From positions 1,798,001 to 1,862,000 of the forward strand of contig JAZGUH010000155.1 in NCBI GenBank assembly GCA_037893225.1: 64,000 nt of DNA, given 5' to 3'. How positions within the stretch are numbered: position 1 is the first letter of the stretch; the number at the start of each line of letters is the position of its first letter. The translations under genes were made by a program, and so were the position numbers. Shown piece after piece: positions 46,021 to 57,327 of this stretch. Under the pieces are notes generated by a model. The model saw nothing but the letters and a program-made list of their open reading frames with translations. It searched no databases and was not told the DNA's origin. Origin of the DNA: Hippasteria phrygiana. Lineage: Eukaryota; Echinodermata; Asteroidea; Valvatida; Goniasteridae.

Positions 46021-46668
46021 TGTCAATGACTCGTTACCCTTGAAGAAAGATTTTAACCTGTTGAGTTGTATGCTATGTATGAAGTTCATAAATAGAGTTC
46101 TCATTTTCTAATTCAAACACAAAGTTGGCACAATCGACTGTCTATTCAACTGATATTGCCATTTCTTTTAAAATATCAATCATTATTGGCAAGGTGGTAA
46201 ATGTGAGTTACATAAGTTGATTTGTTATTGTTCATGAGAGGGACAATAGGTTAAGTATGAAGATTATTACATTTGCGGGTTTATAACTCGGGAGTGAGAT
46301 TTGTCAGGATTTCTCCGGATTTCAGGACTTTTTGTCAGGATTCTTGCACTTGTGAAATCTGGAAATGTGAAGTATTACCCTAGAGGTGGCTTTACCTGCA
46401 AAAAGGGATATAAACCCATAAACACAGGTATTTTAAGGGGTGCCTTTACCCAAATAGAAACCACAAACCCTACCATGCTGTGATGTTGTCGGTGATCGAC
46501 AACCAGTGCAAATTGTGTTGATTTTTTATTTTAGGCCAATCTTACCCCTAACAAATAACTTGTTTAATGTATTTCAAAGGATTTATAGTTGAGCATTATT
46601 TCCTATAGAAGCAATTGCTGTTTTTCATGACAGATCAAGGAATAAATTTATAACACCCATGTGATGGG
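46021..46668. other. Noncoding interval
   Basis: No gene or repeat is recognised. A 60-codon open frame at 46301-46483 has no recognisable domain. Confidence 0.45.
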
Positions 46669-46676
46669 CTTTTGAC

Positions 46677-46834
46677 CAACGGCAGTGGAACGGGGGGGGG
46701 GGGGGGGGGGAGAGGAGAGGGAGAGGAGGAGGAGGAGGAGGACCGAGGGGGAATTTCCGCAGTTCCACATAAAGAAAAACAAAAATTGGCAGAATTCCCC
46801 CTCCCCCCCTTTCAAAACTGTTCCGGCGCCGTTT
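46677..46834. mobile_element. hAT-like MITE with 8-bp target duplication
   Basis: The direct repeat CTTTTGAC flanks the element (46669-46676 and 46835-46842). The ends CAACGGCAGTGGAAC and, inverted, AAACGGCGCCGGAAC are imperfect terminal inverted repeats. The interior is a long purine tract (about 20 G followed by GA-rich sequence), with a matching C-rich stretch on the right. An 8-bp duplication with short inverted ends is typical of hAT elements. Confidence 0.75.
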
Positions 46835-46842
46835 CTTTTGAC

Positions 46843-47257
46843 TAATAGGAAGAGGTAGACTGTCTTAAGTATTTATAAATGGATTCTATAACACTTAATT
46901 GTTTAACCTGAACTTTATTTTCTAGTGCTGTTTTACTAAAGAACAGTGATATTAGTCATCCTACATTCCTGTAATAAACTACAAGACAACAGTCTAATTC
47001 TAAAACAATACCTAAAAAGTAATTTTGCTTGAAGTTCATATTTAATTAAACAATTAAACATTTGTACATAATTAATAAATTAAAGTTTAATTTACATGCT
47101 TTTTTTAATGAAAAAGTAACAACCTGATATGTATAGATATCTACTTCAACAAGATGTACATCTTGAGTATAGTTTGAAAGGAGATAAGTATCCTAGAACA
47201 CAAATATAGTTTGGCCTGACTCTGTATGTCTGTAATTCAAAAATAATGTCATAATAC
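46843..47257. other. Noncoding interval before the ~960-bp repeats
   Basis: AT-rich, no gene recognised. The last 25 bases begin to resemble the ~960-bp repeat. Confidence 0.45.
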
Positions 47258-49210
47258 GCCTGATTGTCTGTGTGCTTTTCACTGAATGCACTTGTTAAAT
47301 ACACAACTTTTTCTCTTCAACATTTTGTTTTCAGGCTTGTATTGGACTAACTTGCCTCTCAAATTTGAATCATTATTAATATTATGTGATATGTTCTTGA
47401 TAAAAATGCATGTTGACATTGTGGCTCGTAGGAAGCAATAAAAATAATTCTTTGAAAACAAGATCTTTGAATGAAAAGAATTATTTAATGAAGTCTTACT
47501 GGTATATTTTTATTACAGTATATAATTGAAAGAAAATACGGTTTTATTAACCCTAACAGTTCTGAATTCTCCAATTCTATTATGATTTTCCACACACCCT
47601 AGGGAGGTACAGTTAAATGCAAGGAAAGTCCGACATAATCTTGCTGGTCAAAAGTTTCTCTGCCACAATCGACAAACCTGTCAACTTTTTAGCGCAAGAG
47701 GGCGGTAGTACTTTAAAAAAATACTCCTCTGGTTGGTTTTAGTGAATTGTAGAGGGCAGCATACGAGTTTACTGGTAAAAATTCATTCACGGATTTTGTC
47801 CGGTGGCGCCTAGCACTGTATACCAAACTTAACTAACAATTTAAGGCAAACACACACATAGAGCGGTGGGTGAGAGCGAAGCATATCCCCTGTAGTGTTT
47901 GAAGACGGAAAACCAGTAATTAACGCAACACACCTTGAAGAATGGACGGCTGAAACAAACTTTATTTGAGCAGTAGAAAATCACAGAACGCATTTCTAAA
48001 AATACATTCGGAATTATAAACTGGAAATTAAATGTAAGGCAATCCAAATGACGATTGAGACACAATTTACTTGAGTAGAACAAAATACAACAATTATTTT
48101 TGAAAATTATGTTAAATCCTCTTAAATCACAGAACGTAAAACTTGTTTACCTATGACCTAAAAAACATATTTCAAAAAGAATTACAATAAGAATTTGGAA
48201 AGAATGTTATAAGGCGCCTGATTGTTTGTGCTTTTCACTGAATGCACTTGTTAAATACACAACTTTTTCTCTTCAACATTTTGTTTTCAGCCTTGTATTG
48301 GAGTAACTTGCCTCTCAAATTTGAATCTTTATTATTATTATGTGATATGTTCTTGATAAAAATGCATGTTGACATTGTGGCACGTAGGAAGCAATAAAAA
48401 TAATTCTTTGAAAACAAGACCTTTGAATGAAGAGAGTTATTTAATGAAGTCTTACTGGTATATTTTTATTACAGTATATAATTGAAAGAAAATACGGTCC
48501 TATTAACCCGAATAGTCCTGAATTCTCCAATTTTATTATGATTTTCCACACACCCTAAGGAGGTACAGTTAAATGCAAGGAAAGTTCGACATAATCTTGC
48601 TGGTCAAAAGTTTCTCTGCCACAATTGACAAACCTTTCAACTTTTTAGCGCAAGAGGGCGGTAGTACTTTAAAAAATACTCCTCTGGTTGTGTTCAGTGA
48701 ATTGTAGATTAGTAGTAGTGAGAGATGGCGCATATGACACACACAAAAGTGTCCTTTGCGCCAGAATTGTAGAGGGCAGCATACGAGTTTACTGGTAAAA
48801 ATTCATTCACGGATTTTGTCCGGTGGCGCCTAGCACTGTATACCAAACTTAACTAACAATTTAAGGCAAACACACACATAGAGCGGTGGGTGAGAGCGAA
48901 GCATACCCCATGTAGTGTTTGAAAACGGAAAACCAGTAATTAACGCAACACACCTTAAAGAATGGACGGCTGAAACTAACTTTATTTGAGCAGTAGAAAA
49001 TCACAGAACGCATTTTGTTTAATACATTGGGAATTATAAACTGGAAATTAAAGTAAGGTAATCCAAAATACGATTGAGACAACATTTACTTGAGTGGAAC
49101 AAAATACAACAACTATTTTTGAAAATTATGTTAAATCCTCCCAAATCACAGAACGTAAAACTTGTTTACCTATGACCTAAAAAACCTATTTCAAAAAGAA
49201 TTACAATAAG
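47258..49210. repeat. ~960-bp tandem repeat, about two copies right of the Helitron
   Basis: CGCCTGATTGT recurs at 47258 and about 48215, and AAAGTTTCTCTGCCACAAT at about 47650 and 48608, giving a period near 958-964 bp. The array starts mid-unit and ends mid-unit at about 49210, where AAATTAGCATGTTCAG satellite sequence resumes. The left copy at 25905-26677 belongs to the same family in the same orientation. Confidence 0.88.
48699..48773. mobile_element. Small insertion with 10-bp direct repeats and hairpin core
   Basis: GAATTGTAGA occurs at 48699-48708 and 48764-48773. The other two copies of the ~960-bp repeat have it only once, so about 65 bp were added. The insert contains TGGCGCA...GACAC and GTGTC...TGCGCCA, an imperfect hairpin. 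It could be a tiny MITE with a 10-bp duplication or a local duplication with later changes. Confidence 0.55.
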
Positions 49211-51077
49211 AATTTCGAAATTAGCATGTTCAGTTGATGAGATAGGCCTTATAGCTTAAAGATTCAAAAGTAAAAAAATTACTATAAAATCATATGATGA
49301 CGTCACCATAACGTCGCATCAATTTTCATATATAACACATGCCGGCCTACAAGCATTCCAGACACAAAATTGTTTAAGATAATCTACTGGGCTACCTAGA
49401 TATTACTTTTCAACTTAATCTGACTTCTACTTCGGTAAAAATATGCTTCGAAAAATGCCCCTTTCAGATGACGTCACGTGACATGTGATGACGTCATCAT
49501 GACGTAAAAGTTCGGCACACATTGTGAGCAGTTGGGGTAAGTGTCTGCCAAGTTTAAAAGTAGCCAAACTGGCCGGTAAGAAAGAAAACGTTTACAAATG
49601 CTATGGGCAATAATCTAGCGAGTGCCCCTTTAAGATGACACCACGTGACATGTTATGACTTGATCATAACGTCATGTCAATGTTCATCTATAACACCCGG
49701 TGGCATACCTAGATATTACGTTCCAACTTAATCGGACTTGTACTTTTGTAAATATATGGCTTCGAAAAATGCCCCTTTAAGATGACGTCACGTGACATGT
49801 GATGACGTCATCATGACGTAAAGGTTCGGCACACATTGTGAGCAGTTGGGGTAAGTGTCTGCCAAGTTTAAAAGTAGCCAAAGTGGCCGGTAATAAAGAA
49901 AAAGTTTACAAATGCTATGGGCAATATTCTAGCGACTTGAAAAAAGATTTTTGTTATGACGTCATCATGACGTCACACAATTTTCGCTTTTTAGGGCATA
50001 TCTTTGAGACATACCAAAGCTATAACAAAAAGAATTTTGAAAATATCTTGTTTTGTTCGCTAGATATATTGAAAAGAATGTTACGATTCCAAAAATTTAA
50101 CAATTCAGCGACTTGAAAAAAGACTACAAATCAACCCTTTTTATAAACAGCATGCTCATTTAAGCCATGGTTATCTGCCCTTCCCAGAATTCCTTTGTGT
50201 TATATTGAATTTGGTCTAAATTTTGAAATGGCTCCTATTTCTTACTTGAGTGAGCCACGATCATGAAATTTTGGAATTAGGTACAGAAAAATTCAATGTA
50301 TACATTTTTGTAATCGGATTGACCCTTACATGCGTAAAAAAAAACAAATATTGTTGATGACGTCATCATGACGTCACACAATTTTCGCCTTTTAGGGCAT
50401 ATCTTTGAGACATACCAAAGCTATAACAAAAATAATTTTGAAAATATCTTGTTTTGTTCGCTAGATATATTGAAAAGAATGTTACGATTTTAATACTTCA
50501 AAAATTCAGCGACTTGAAAAAAGACTAGAAATCAACCCCTTTTATAAACAGCAAGCACATAATAGCCATGGTTATCTGCCCGTCCCAGAATTCCTTTGTG
50601 TTATATTGAATTTGGTCTAAATTTTGAAATGGCTGTCATTTCTTACTTGAGTGAGCCACGATCATGAAATTTTGGAATTGGGTACAGGAAAATTCAATGT
50701 ATACATTTTTGTAATCGAATTGACCATTACATGCGTTTACAAAAAAACATATTTTAGATGACGTCATCATGACGTCAAACAATTTTCGCTTTTTAGGGCA
50801 TATCTTTGAGACATACCAAAGCTATAACAAAAAGAATTTTGAAAATATCTTGTTTTGTTCGCTAGATATATTAAAAAGAATGTTACGATTTTCAAATTTC
50901 AAAAATTCATAAAAAATCACGTGATGACGTCATCATGACGTAAAAGTTCGGCATGCATTATGAGCAGTTGGTCTAAGTATCTGTTAAGTTTAAAGGCAAT
51001 CGGCTGCATCAAAGTAGCCAAAGTGCCTGGTAGAAAGAAAACGTGTACAAATGCTATGGGCAAAAGTCTGAAAAAGA

Positions 51078-51111
<34 letters not shown>

Positions 51112-51139
51112 AAAAAAAACAAATCTTAACGAAAACAAG

Positions 51140-51176
51140 GGCTGTTTCGTAAAACTACGAAACAGCCAAAAACTAG
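51140..51176 (+). other. Perfect 12-bp hairpin followed by CTAG
   Basis: GGCTGTTTCGTA (51140-51151), loop AAAC, TACGAAACAGCC (51156-51167), then AAAAA and CTAG at 51173. In plus orientation this has the layout of a Helitron 3' end (hairpin, short spacer, CTRR). Its arm is the same GGCTGTTTCG that follows the other hairpin at every unit junction. Confidence 0.6.
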
Positions 51177-51213
51177 AGCTTTGGTGTTTGTGGACAAACA
51201 CAGGGCTGTTTCG
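51173..51213 (-). other. Unit junction hairpin, copy 9
   Basis: CTAG, spacer AGCTTTG, then GTGTTTGT-GG-ACAAACAC and AGGGCTGTTTCG. Together with the plus-strand hairpin at 51140 it gives a head-to-head pair sharing one CTAG. Confidence 0.6.
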
Positions 51214-51235
51214 TTTGGGGGGTTTTTGGTAGTTT

Positions 51236-51371
51236 GATTCTTAATTTTTGAGATTTCAATGGTGGATCAAAAAATCTCGTTTTACATTCATGGTCGTCTA
51301 CGACAGGTCATGCAATCACGTAGGCTTATTCATAATCGTTTTGGAAATGTGAGCATACAAGGAGTTGATGA
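51236..51371 (+). pseudogene. Better preserved Helitron helicase fragment in right array
   Basis: Matches 40166-40297 with runs such as TTTCAATGGTGGATCAAAAA, TTTTACATTCATGGTCGTCT and ACGACAGGTCATGCAATCAC. It retains the roughly 20 bp missing from the five left-array fossils, so it is closer to the ancestral fragment. It passes into TGACGTCA satellite at both ends and has lost the reading frame. Confidence 0.9.
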
Positions 51372-53879
51372 CCATGATTACGTCATCAGACGTCACACAT
51401 TTTTCACATTTATATTTAAGTGTGTATGACCTAAAAATATATTACAAGAATTATCAAAAATTGTTTAAAATTCATGTTAGATACCACGTTTGAACTTAAT
51501 CGAACTTGTACTTTTGTAGATAGATGGCTTCAAAAACTGCCCCTTTAAGATGACGTCACGTGACATGTGATGAAGTCATCATAATGTCATGTCAATTTTC
51601 ATCTATGAACCTGCAGATCTGCCTGGATATTACATTTCAACTTAATCGAACTTGTACTTTTGTTTATATGTGGCTTCAAAAACTGCCCCTTTAAGATGAC
51701 GTCAGGTGACATGTGATGAAGTCATCATAACGTCATGCCAATTTTCATCTATAAACCTGCTGGCCTACTTAGATATTACATTTCAACTTAATCGAGCTTG
51801 TACATTTGTAGATATGGCTTCAAAAACTGCCCCTTTAAGATGACGTCACGTGACATGTGATGACATCATGATAATGTCATGTCAATTTTCAGCTATAAAC
51901 CTACTGGGCTACCTAGATATTACTTTTCAACTTAATCGAACTTGTAATTTTGTTTATATATGGCTTCAAAAACTGCCCCTTTAAGATGACGTCACGTGAC
52001 ATGTGATGACGTCATCATAACGTCAATTCAATTTTTATCTATAAACCTACTGGGCTACCTAGATATTACTTTTGAACTTAATCGGACTTGTGCTTTTGTA
52101 GACATATGGCTTCAAAAACTGCCCCTTTAAGATGACGTCACGTGACATGTGATGACATCAATTATGATAATGTCATGTCAATTTTCAGCTATAAACCCAC
52201 TGGGCTACCTAGATATTACTTTTCAACTTAATCGAATTTGTACTTTTGTAGATATATGGCTTCAAAAACTGCCCCTTTAAGATGACGTCACGTGGCATGT
52301 CATGACGTCATCAAGAGGTAAAAGTTCGGCACACATTGTGAGCAGTTAGTCTAAGTGTCTGCCAAGTTTAAAAGTACCCAAAGTGCCGGTAAGAAAGAAA
52401 ACGTGTACAAATGCTATAGGCAATAATCTAGCGAGTGCCCCTTTAAGATGACACCACGTGACATGTTATGACTTGATCATAACGTCATGTCAATTTTCAT
52501 CTATAACACCAGGTGGCATACCTTACGTTCCAACTGAATCGGACTTGTACTTTTGTAGATATATGGCTTCGAAAAATGCCCCTTTAAGATGACGTCACGT
52601 GACATGTGATGACGTCATCAGGACGTAAAAGTTCGGCACACATTGTGAGCAGTTGGGGTAAGTGTCTGCCAAGTTTAAAAGTAGCCAGTGTGGCCGGTAA
52701 GAAAGTAAACGTTTACAAATGCTATGGGCAATATTCTATCGACTTGAAAAAAGAATTTTTTTTATGACGTCGTCATGACGTCACACAATTTTCGCTTTTT
52801 AGGGCATATCTTTGAGACATACCAAAGCTATAACAAAAAGAATTTAGAAAATATCTTGTTTTGTTCGCTAGATATAGTGAAAAGAATGTTACGATTATAA
52901 AACTTCAAGAATTCAGCGACTTGAAAAAAGACTACAAATCAACCCTTTTTATAAACAGCATGCACATTTAAGCCATGGTTATCAGCCCTTCCCAGAATTC
53001 CTTTGTGTTATATTGAATTTGGTCTACATTTTGAAATGGCTCCTATTTCTTACTTGAGTGAGCCACGATCACGAAATTTTGGAATTAGGTACAGGAAAAT
53101 TCAATGTATACATTTTTGTAATCAGATTGACCCTTACATGCGTTTTTAAAAAAAATATTGTTGATGACGTCATCATGACGTCACACAATTTTCGCCATTT
53201 AGGGCATATCTTTGAGACATACCAAAGCTGTAACAAAAATAATTTTGAAAATATCTTGTTTTGTTCGCTAGATATATTGAAAAGAATGTTACGATTTTAA
53301 TACTTCAAAAATTCAGCGACTTGAAAAAAGACTAGAAATCAACCCCTTTTATAAACAGCAAGCTCATAATAGCCATGGTTATCAGCCCGTCCCAGAATTC
53401 CTTTGTGTTATATTGAATTTGGTCTAAATTTTGAAATGGCTGTCATTTCTTACTTGAGTGAGCCACGATCATGAAATTTTGGAATTGGGTACAGCAAAAT
53501 TCAATATATACATTTTTGTAATCAGATTGACCCTTACATGCGTTAAAAAAAAGAAGCATTTTTGATGACGTCATCATGACGTCACACAATTTTCGCTTTT
53601 TAAGGCATATCTTTGAGACATACCAAAGCTATAAGAAAAAGAATTTTGAAAATATCTTGTTTTGTTCGCTAGATATAATTTAATGAATGTTACGATTTTC
53701 AAAATTCAAAAATTCATAAAAAATCACGTGATGACGTCATCATGACGTAAAAGTTCGGCATACATTCTGAGCAGTTGGTCTAAGTGTCTGTTAAGTTTAA
53801 AGGCAATCGGCTCCATAAAAGTAGCCAAAGTCCCTGGCAGAAAGAAATCGTGTACAAACGCTATGGGCAAAAGTCTGAA

Positions 53880-53905
53880 AAAGAAAAAAAAAAAAAAAAT
53901 AGATA
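53880..53905. other. Unit junction lacking the hairpin
   Basis: The usual A-rich run (GAAAAAGAAAAA...) is joined directly to ATAGATATTACTTTTCAACT of a module B monomer. CTAG, hairpin and GGCTGTTTCG are all missing. This could be a deletion through recombination between CTAGA of the junction and CTAGATATTAC of module B. Confidence 0.5.
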
Positions 53906-54878
53906 TTACTTTTCAACTTAATCGGACTTGTACTTTTGTTTATATATGGCTTCGAAAAATGCCCCTTTAAGATGACGTCACGTGACATGTGATGACGTCA
54001 TCATGACGTAAACGTTCGTTACACATTGTGAGCAGTTGGGGTAAGTGTCTGCCAAGTTTAAAAGTAGCCAAAGTGGCCGGTAAGAAAGAAAACGTTTACA
54101 AATGCTATGGGCAATATTCTAGCGACTTGAAAAACATATTTTTTTATGACGTCATCATTACGTCACACAATTTTCGCTTTTTAGGGCATATCTTTGAGAC
54201 ATACCAAAGCTATAACAAAAAGCATTTTGAAAATATCTTGTTTTGTTCGGTAGATATATTGAAAAGAATGTTACGATTAAAATTGTTTTATAATTTAGCG
54301 ACTTGAAAAAAGACTACAAATCAACCCTTTTTATAAACAGCATGCACATTTAAGCCATGGTTACCTGCCCTTCCCAGAATTCCTTTGTGTTATATTGAAT
54401 TTGGTCTAAATTTTGAAATGGCTGTTATTTCTTACTTGAGTGAGCCACGATCATGAAATTTTGGAATTAGGTACAGAAAAATTCAATGTATACATTTTTG
54501 TAATCAGATTGACCCTTACATGCGTTTAAAAAAAAAAAATTTTGATGACGTCATCATGACCTCACACAATTTTCGCCTTTTAGGGCATATCTTTGAGACA
54601 TACCAAAGCTATAACAAAAAGAATTTTCAAAATATCTTGTTTTTTTCGTTAGATATATTAAAAAGAATGTTACGATTTTCAAAATTCAAAAATTCATAAA
54701 AAATCACGTGATGACGTCATCATTACGTAAAAGTTCGGCAGACATTCTGAGCAGTTGGTCTAAGTGTCTGCCAAGTTTAAAGCCAATCGGCTGCTTAAAA
54801 GTGGCCAAAATGCCGGTTAGAAAGAAAACGTGCACAAATGCTATGGGCATTTGGCTGAAAAAGAAAAAAAAAAAGAAA

Positions 54879-54920
54879 CTAGAGCCAATAGTGTTTGTGG
54901 ACAAACACAGGGCTGTTTCG
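54879..54920 (-). other. Unit junction hairpin, copy 10
   Basis: CTAG, spacer AGCCAATA, then GTGTTTGT-GG-ACAAACAC and AGGGCTGTTTCG. Confidence 0.6.
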
Positions 54921-56083
54921 GTGTTTTTGTGTAAAATTTGGTGATTAAAATGAAATTTCAAAATTTTTAATAAAATTAAAAAAATTAACAAATTATAGAA
55001 AATTAGCCGATGAGGTCTCATGACGTCACTTCGGCTTCTGCATGCGGGTGGCAATATCTACATACCCACCAATTTTTATGACGATCGGACCTACCCTTAT
55101 ATGTGTTTCAAAAAAGCATATTTTTGATGACGTCATGATGACGTCACACATTTTCCCATTTATGTGAAAGAATATAGGAGCTAACAAAGCTATTACAAAA
55201 AGAATTTTGAATTTAGCATGTTCTGTTAAAGAGATATGGGTTTAAGAAACTTTAAGGTTAAAAAACTTTACAATTACTATAAAATCGTATGATGAGGTCA
55301 TCATGACGTCACCTCAATTTTCATCTATAACACGTACTTGTCTACCACCATAGCAGGTTTGAATGCAATCGGACCTACGGTTCTCTAGATATGTGCCCTT
55401 GAAAAATGCACCTTTAAGATGACGTCACATGACAAGTGATGACGTCATCATGACGTCACTCTTCGGCATAAATTTTCAGCTTAGGGTCTCTGTTTGAGTT
55501 AAACCTGATAAAGATCTGAGGTTGTTTAGTGACCAAAGTGGCTCTTACAAAATTCGTGTACAAAGTCTATGGGATTTGGGATAGAACTAAAAATTCATAG
55601 AAAATCAGCCGATGACGTCATCATGACGTCACTTTGGATTTTACATGCTAGTGGCACTATCTACCTACCCACCAATTTTCATGACGATCGGACCTATCCT
55701 TATATGTGTTTTAAAAAAGCACATTTTTGATGACGTCATCATGACGTCACACATTTTCTCCCTTTTAGGGGATATCTTTGAGACATACCAAAGCTATACC
55801 AAAAAGAATTTTGAAAATATCTTGTTTCGTTCGCCAGATATATTGAAAAGAATGTTACGATTTTAAAATTTCAAAAATTCATAAAAAATCACGTGATGAC
55901 GTCATCATGACGTAAATGTTCGGCATACATTCTGAGTAGTTAGTCTAAGTGTCTGCCAAGTTTAAAGCCAATCGGCACCATAAAAGTAGCCAAAGTGCCG
56001 GTAAGAAAGAAAACGTGTACAAATGCTATGGGCATTTGGCTGAAAAAAAAAAAAATAAAAAAAAGAAAAAAAAAAAAAGAAAA

Positions 56084-56125
56084 CTAGAGCCAATAGTGTT
56101 TGTGGACAAACACAGGGCTGTTTCG
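56084..56125 (-). other. Unit junction hairpin, copy 11
   Basis: Identical to the 54879 junction, including the spacer, as expected for a recent duplication. Confidence 0.6.
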
Positions 56126-57280
56126 GTGTTTTTGTGTAAAATTTGGTGATTAAAATGAAATTTCAAAATTTTTAATAAAATTAAAAAAATTAACAAATTA
56201 TAGAAAATTAGCCGATGAGGTCTCATGACGTCACTTCGGCTTCTGCATGCGGGTGGCAATATCTACATACCCACCAATTTTTATGACGATCGGACCTACC
56301 CTTATATGTGTTTCAAAAAAGCATATTTTTGATGACGTCATGATGACGTCACACATTTTCTCATTTATGTGAAAGAATATAGGAGCTAACAAAGCTATTA
56401 CAAAAAGAATTTTGAATTTAGCATGTTCTGTTAAAGAGATATGGGTTTAAGAAACTTTAAGGTTAAAAAACTTTACAATTACTATAAAATCGTATGATGA
56501 GGTCATCATGACGTCACCTCAATTTTCATCTATAACACGTACTTGTCTACCACCATAGCAGGTTTGAATGCAATCGGACCTACGGTTCTCTAGATATGTG
56601 CCCTTGAAAAATGCACCTTTAAGATGACGTCACATGACAAGTGATGACGTCATCATGACGTCACTCTTCGGCATAAATTTTCAGCTTAGGGTCTCTGTTT
56701 GAGTTAAACCTGATAAAGATCTGAGGTTGTTTAGTGACCAAAGTGGCTCTTACAAAATTCGTGTACAAAGTCTATGGGATTTGGGATAGAACTAAAAATT
56801 CATAGAAAATCAGCCGATGACGTCATCATGACGTCACTTTGGATTTTACATGCTAGTGGCACTATCTACCTACCCACCAATTTTCATGACGATCGGACCT
56901 ATCCTTATATGTGTTTTAAAAAAGCACATTTTTGATGACGTCATCATGACGTCACACATTTTCTCCCTTTTAGGGGATATCTTTGAGACATACCAAAGCT
57001 ATACCAAAAAGAATTTTGAAAATATCTTGTTTCGTTCGCCAGATATATTGAAAAGAATGTTACGATTTTAAAATTTCAAAAATTCATAAAAAATCACGTG
57101 ATGACGTCATCATGACGTAAATGTTCGGCATACATTCTGAGTAGTTAGTCTAAGTGTCTGCCAAGTTTAAAGCCAATCGGCACCATAAAAGTAGCCAAAG
57201 TGCCGGTAAGAAAGAAAACGTGTACAAATGCTATGGGCATTTGGCTGAAAAAGAAAAAAAAAAAAAAAAAAAAAAAAAAA

Positions 57281-57327
57281 CTAGAGGCATGAGGTTGGTG
57301 TTTGTGGACAAACACAGGGCTGTTTCG
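57281..57327 (-). other. Unit junction hairpin, copy 12
   Basis: CTAG, the longest spacer of the set (about 13 nt), then GTGTTTGT-GG-ACAAACAC and AGGGCTGTTTCG. Confidence 0.6.

Larger units (their letters stand above)
26678..47257 (+). mobile_element. Region holding an autonomous Helitron/Helentron-like element (ends not resolved)
   Basis: About 20.6 kb separates the left and right copies of the ~960-bp repeat. It contains one intact Rep-helicase polyprotein gene on the plus strand and only MITEs and minisatellites otherwise. The extent given is the maximum, because I could not identify the 5' TC or 3' CTRR ends with confidence. The 91-bp minisatellite 3' of the gene is of a kind often seen inside Helentron-type elements, so the element probably extends beyond 44.3 kb. 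Confidence 0.55.
54879..57280. repeat. Tandem duplication of a ~1.2-kb satellite unit
   Basis: Junctions at 54879, 56084 and 57281 delimit units of 1205 and 1197 bp that look almost identical apart from the A-run lengths. The same internal markers recur at this distance, for example CACTATCTACCTACCCACCA at about 55650 and 56855. Confidence 0.9.

Noticed and set aside
26473..47462. The ~205-bp sequence shared at both edges of the Helitron island as terminal direct repeats (LTR-like) or a target duplication
   Set aside because: The same sequence recurs at about 48215 as part of a ~960-bp tandem repeat, so it is an array unit. Helitrons do not make long target duplications.
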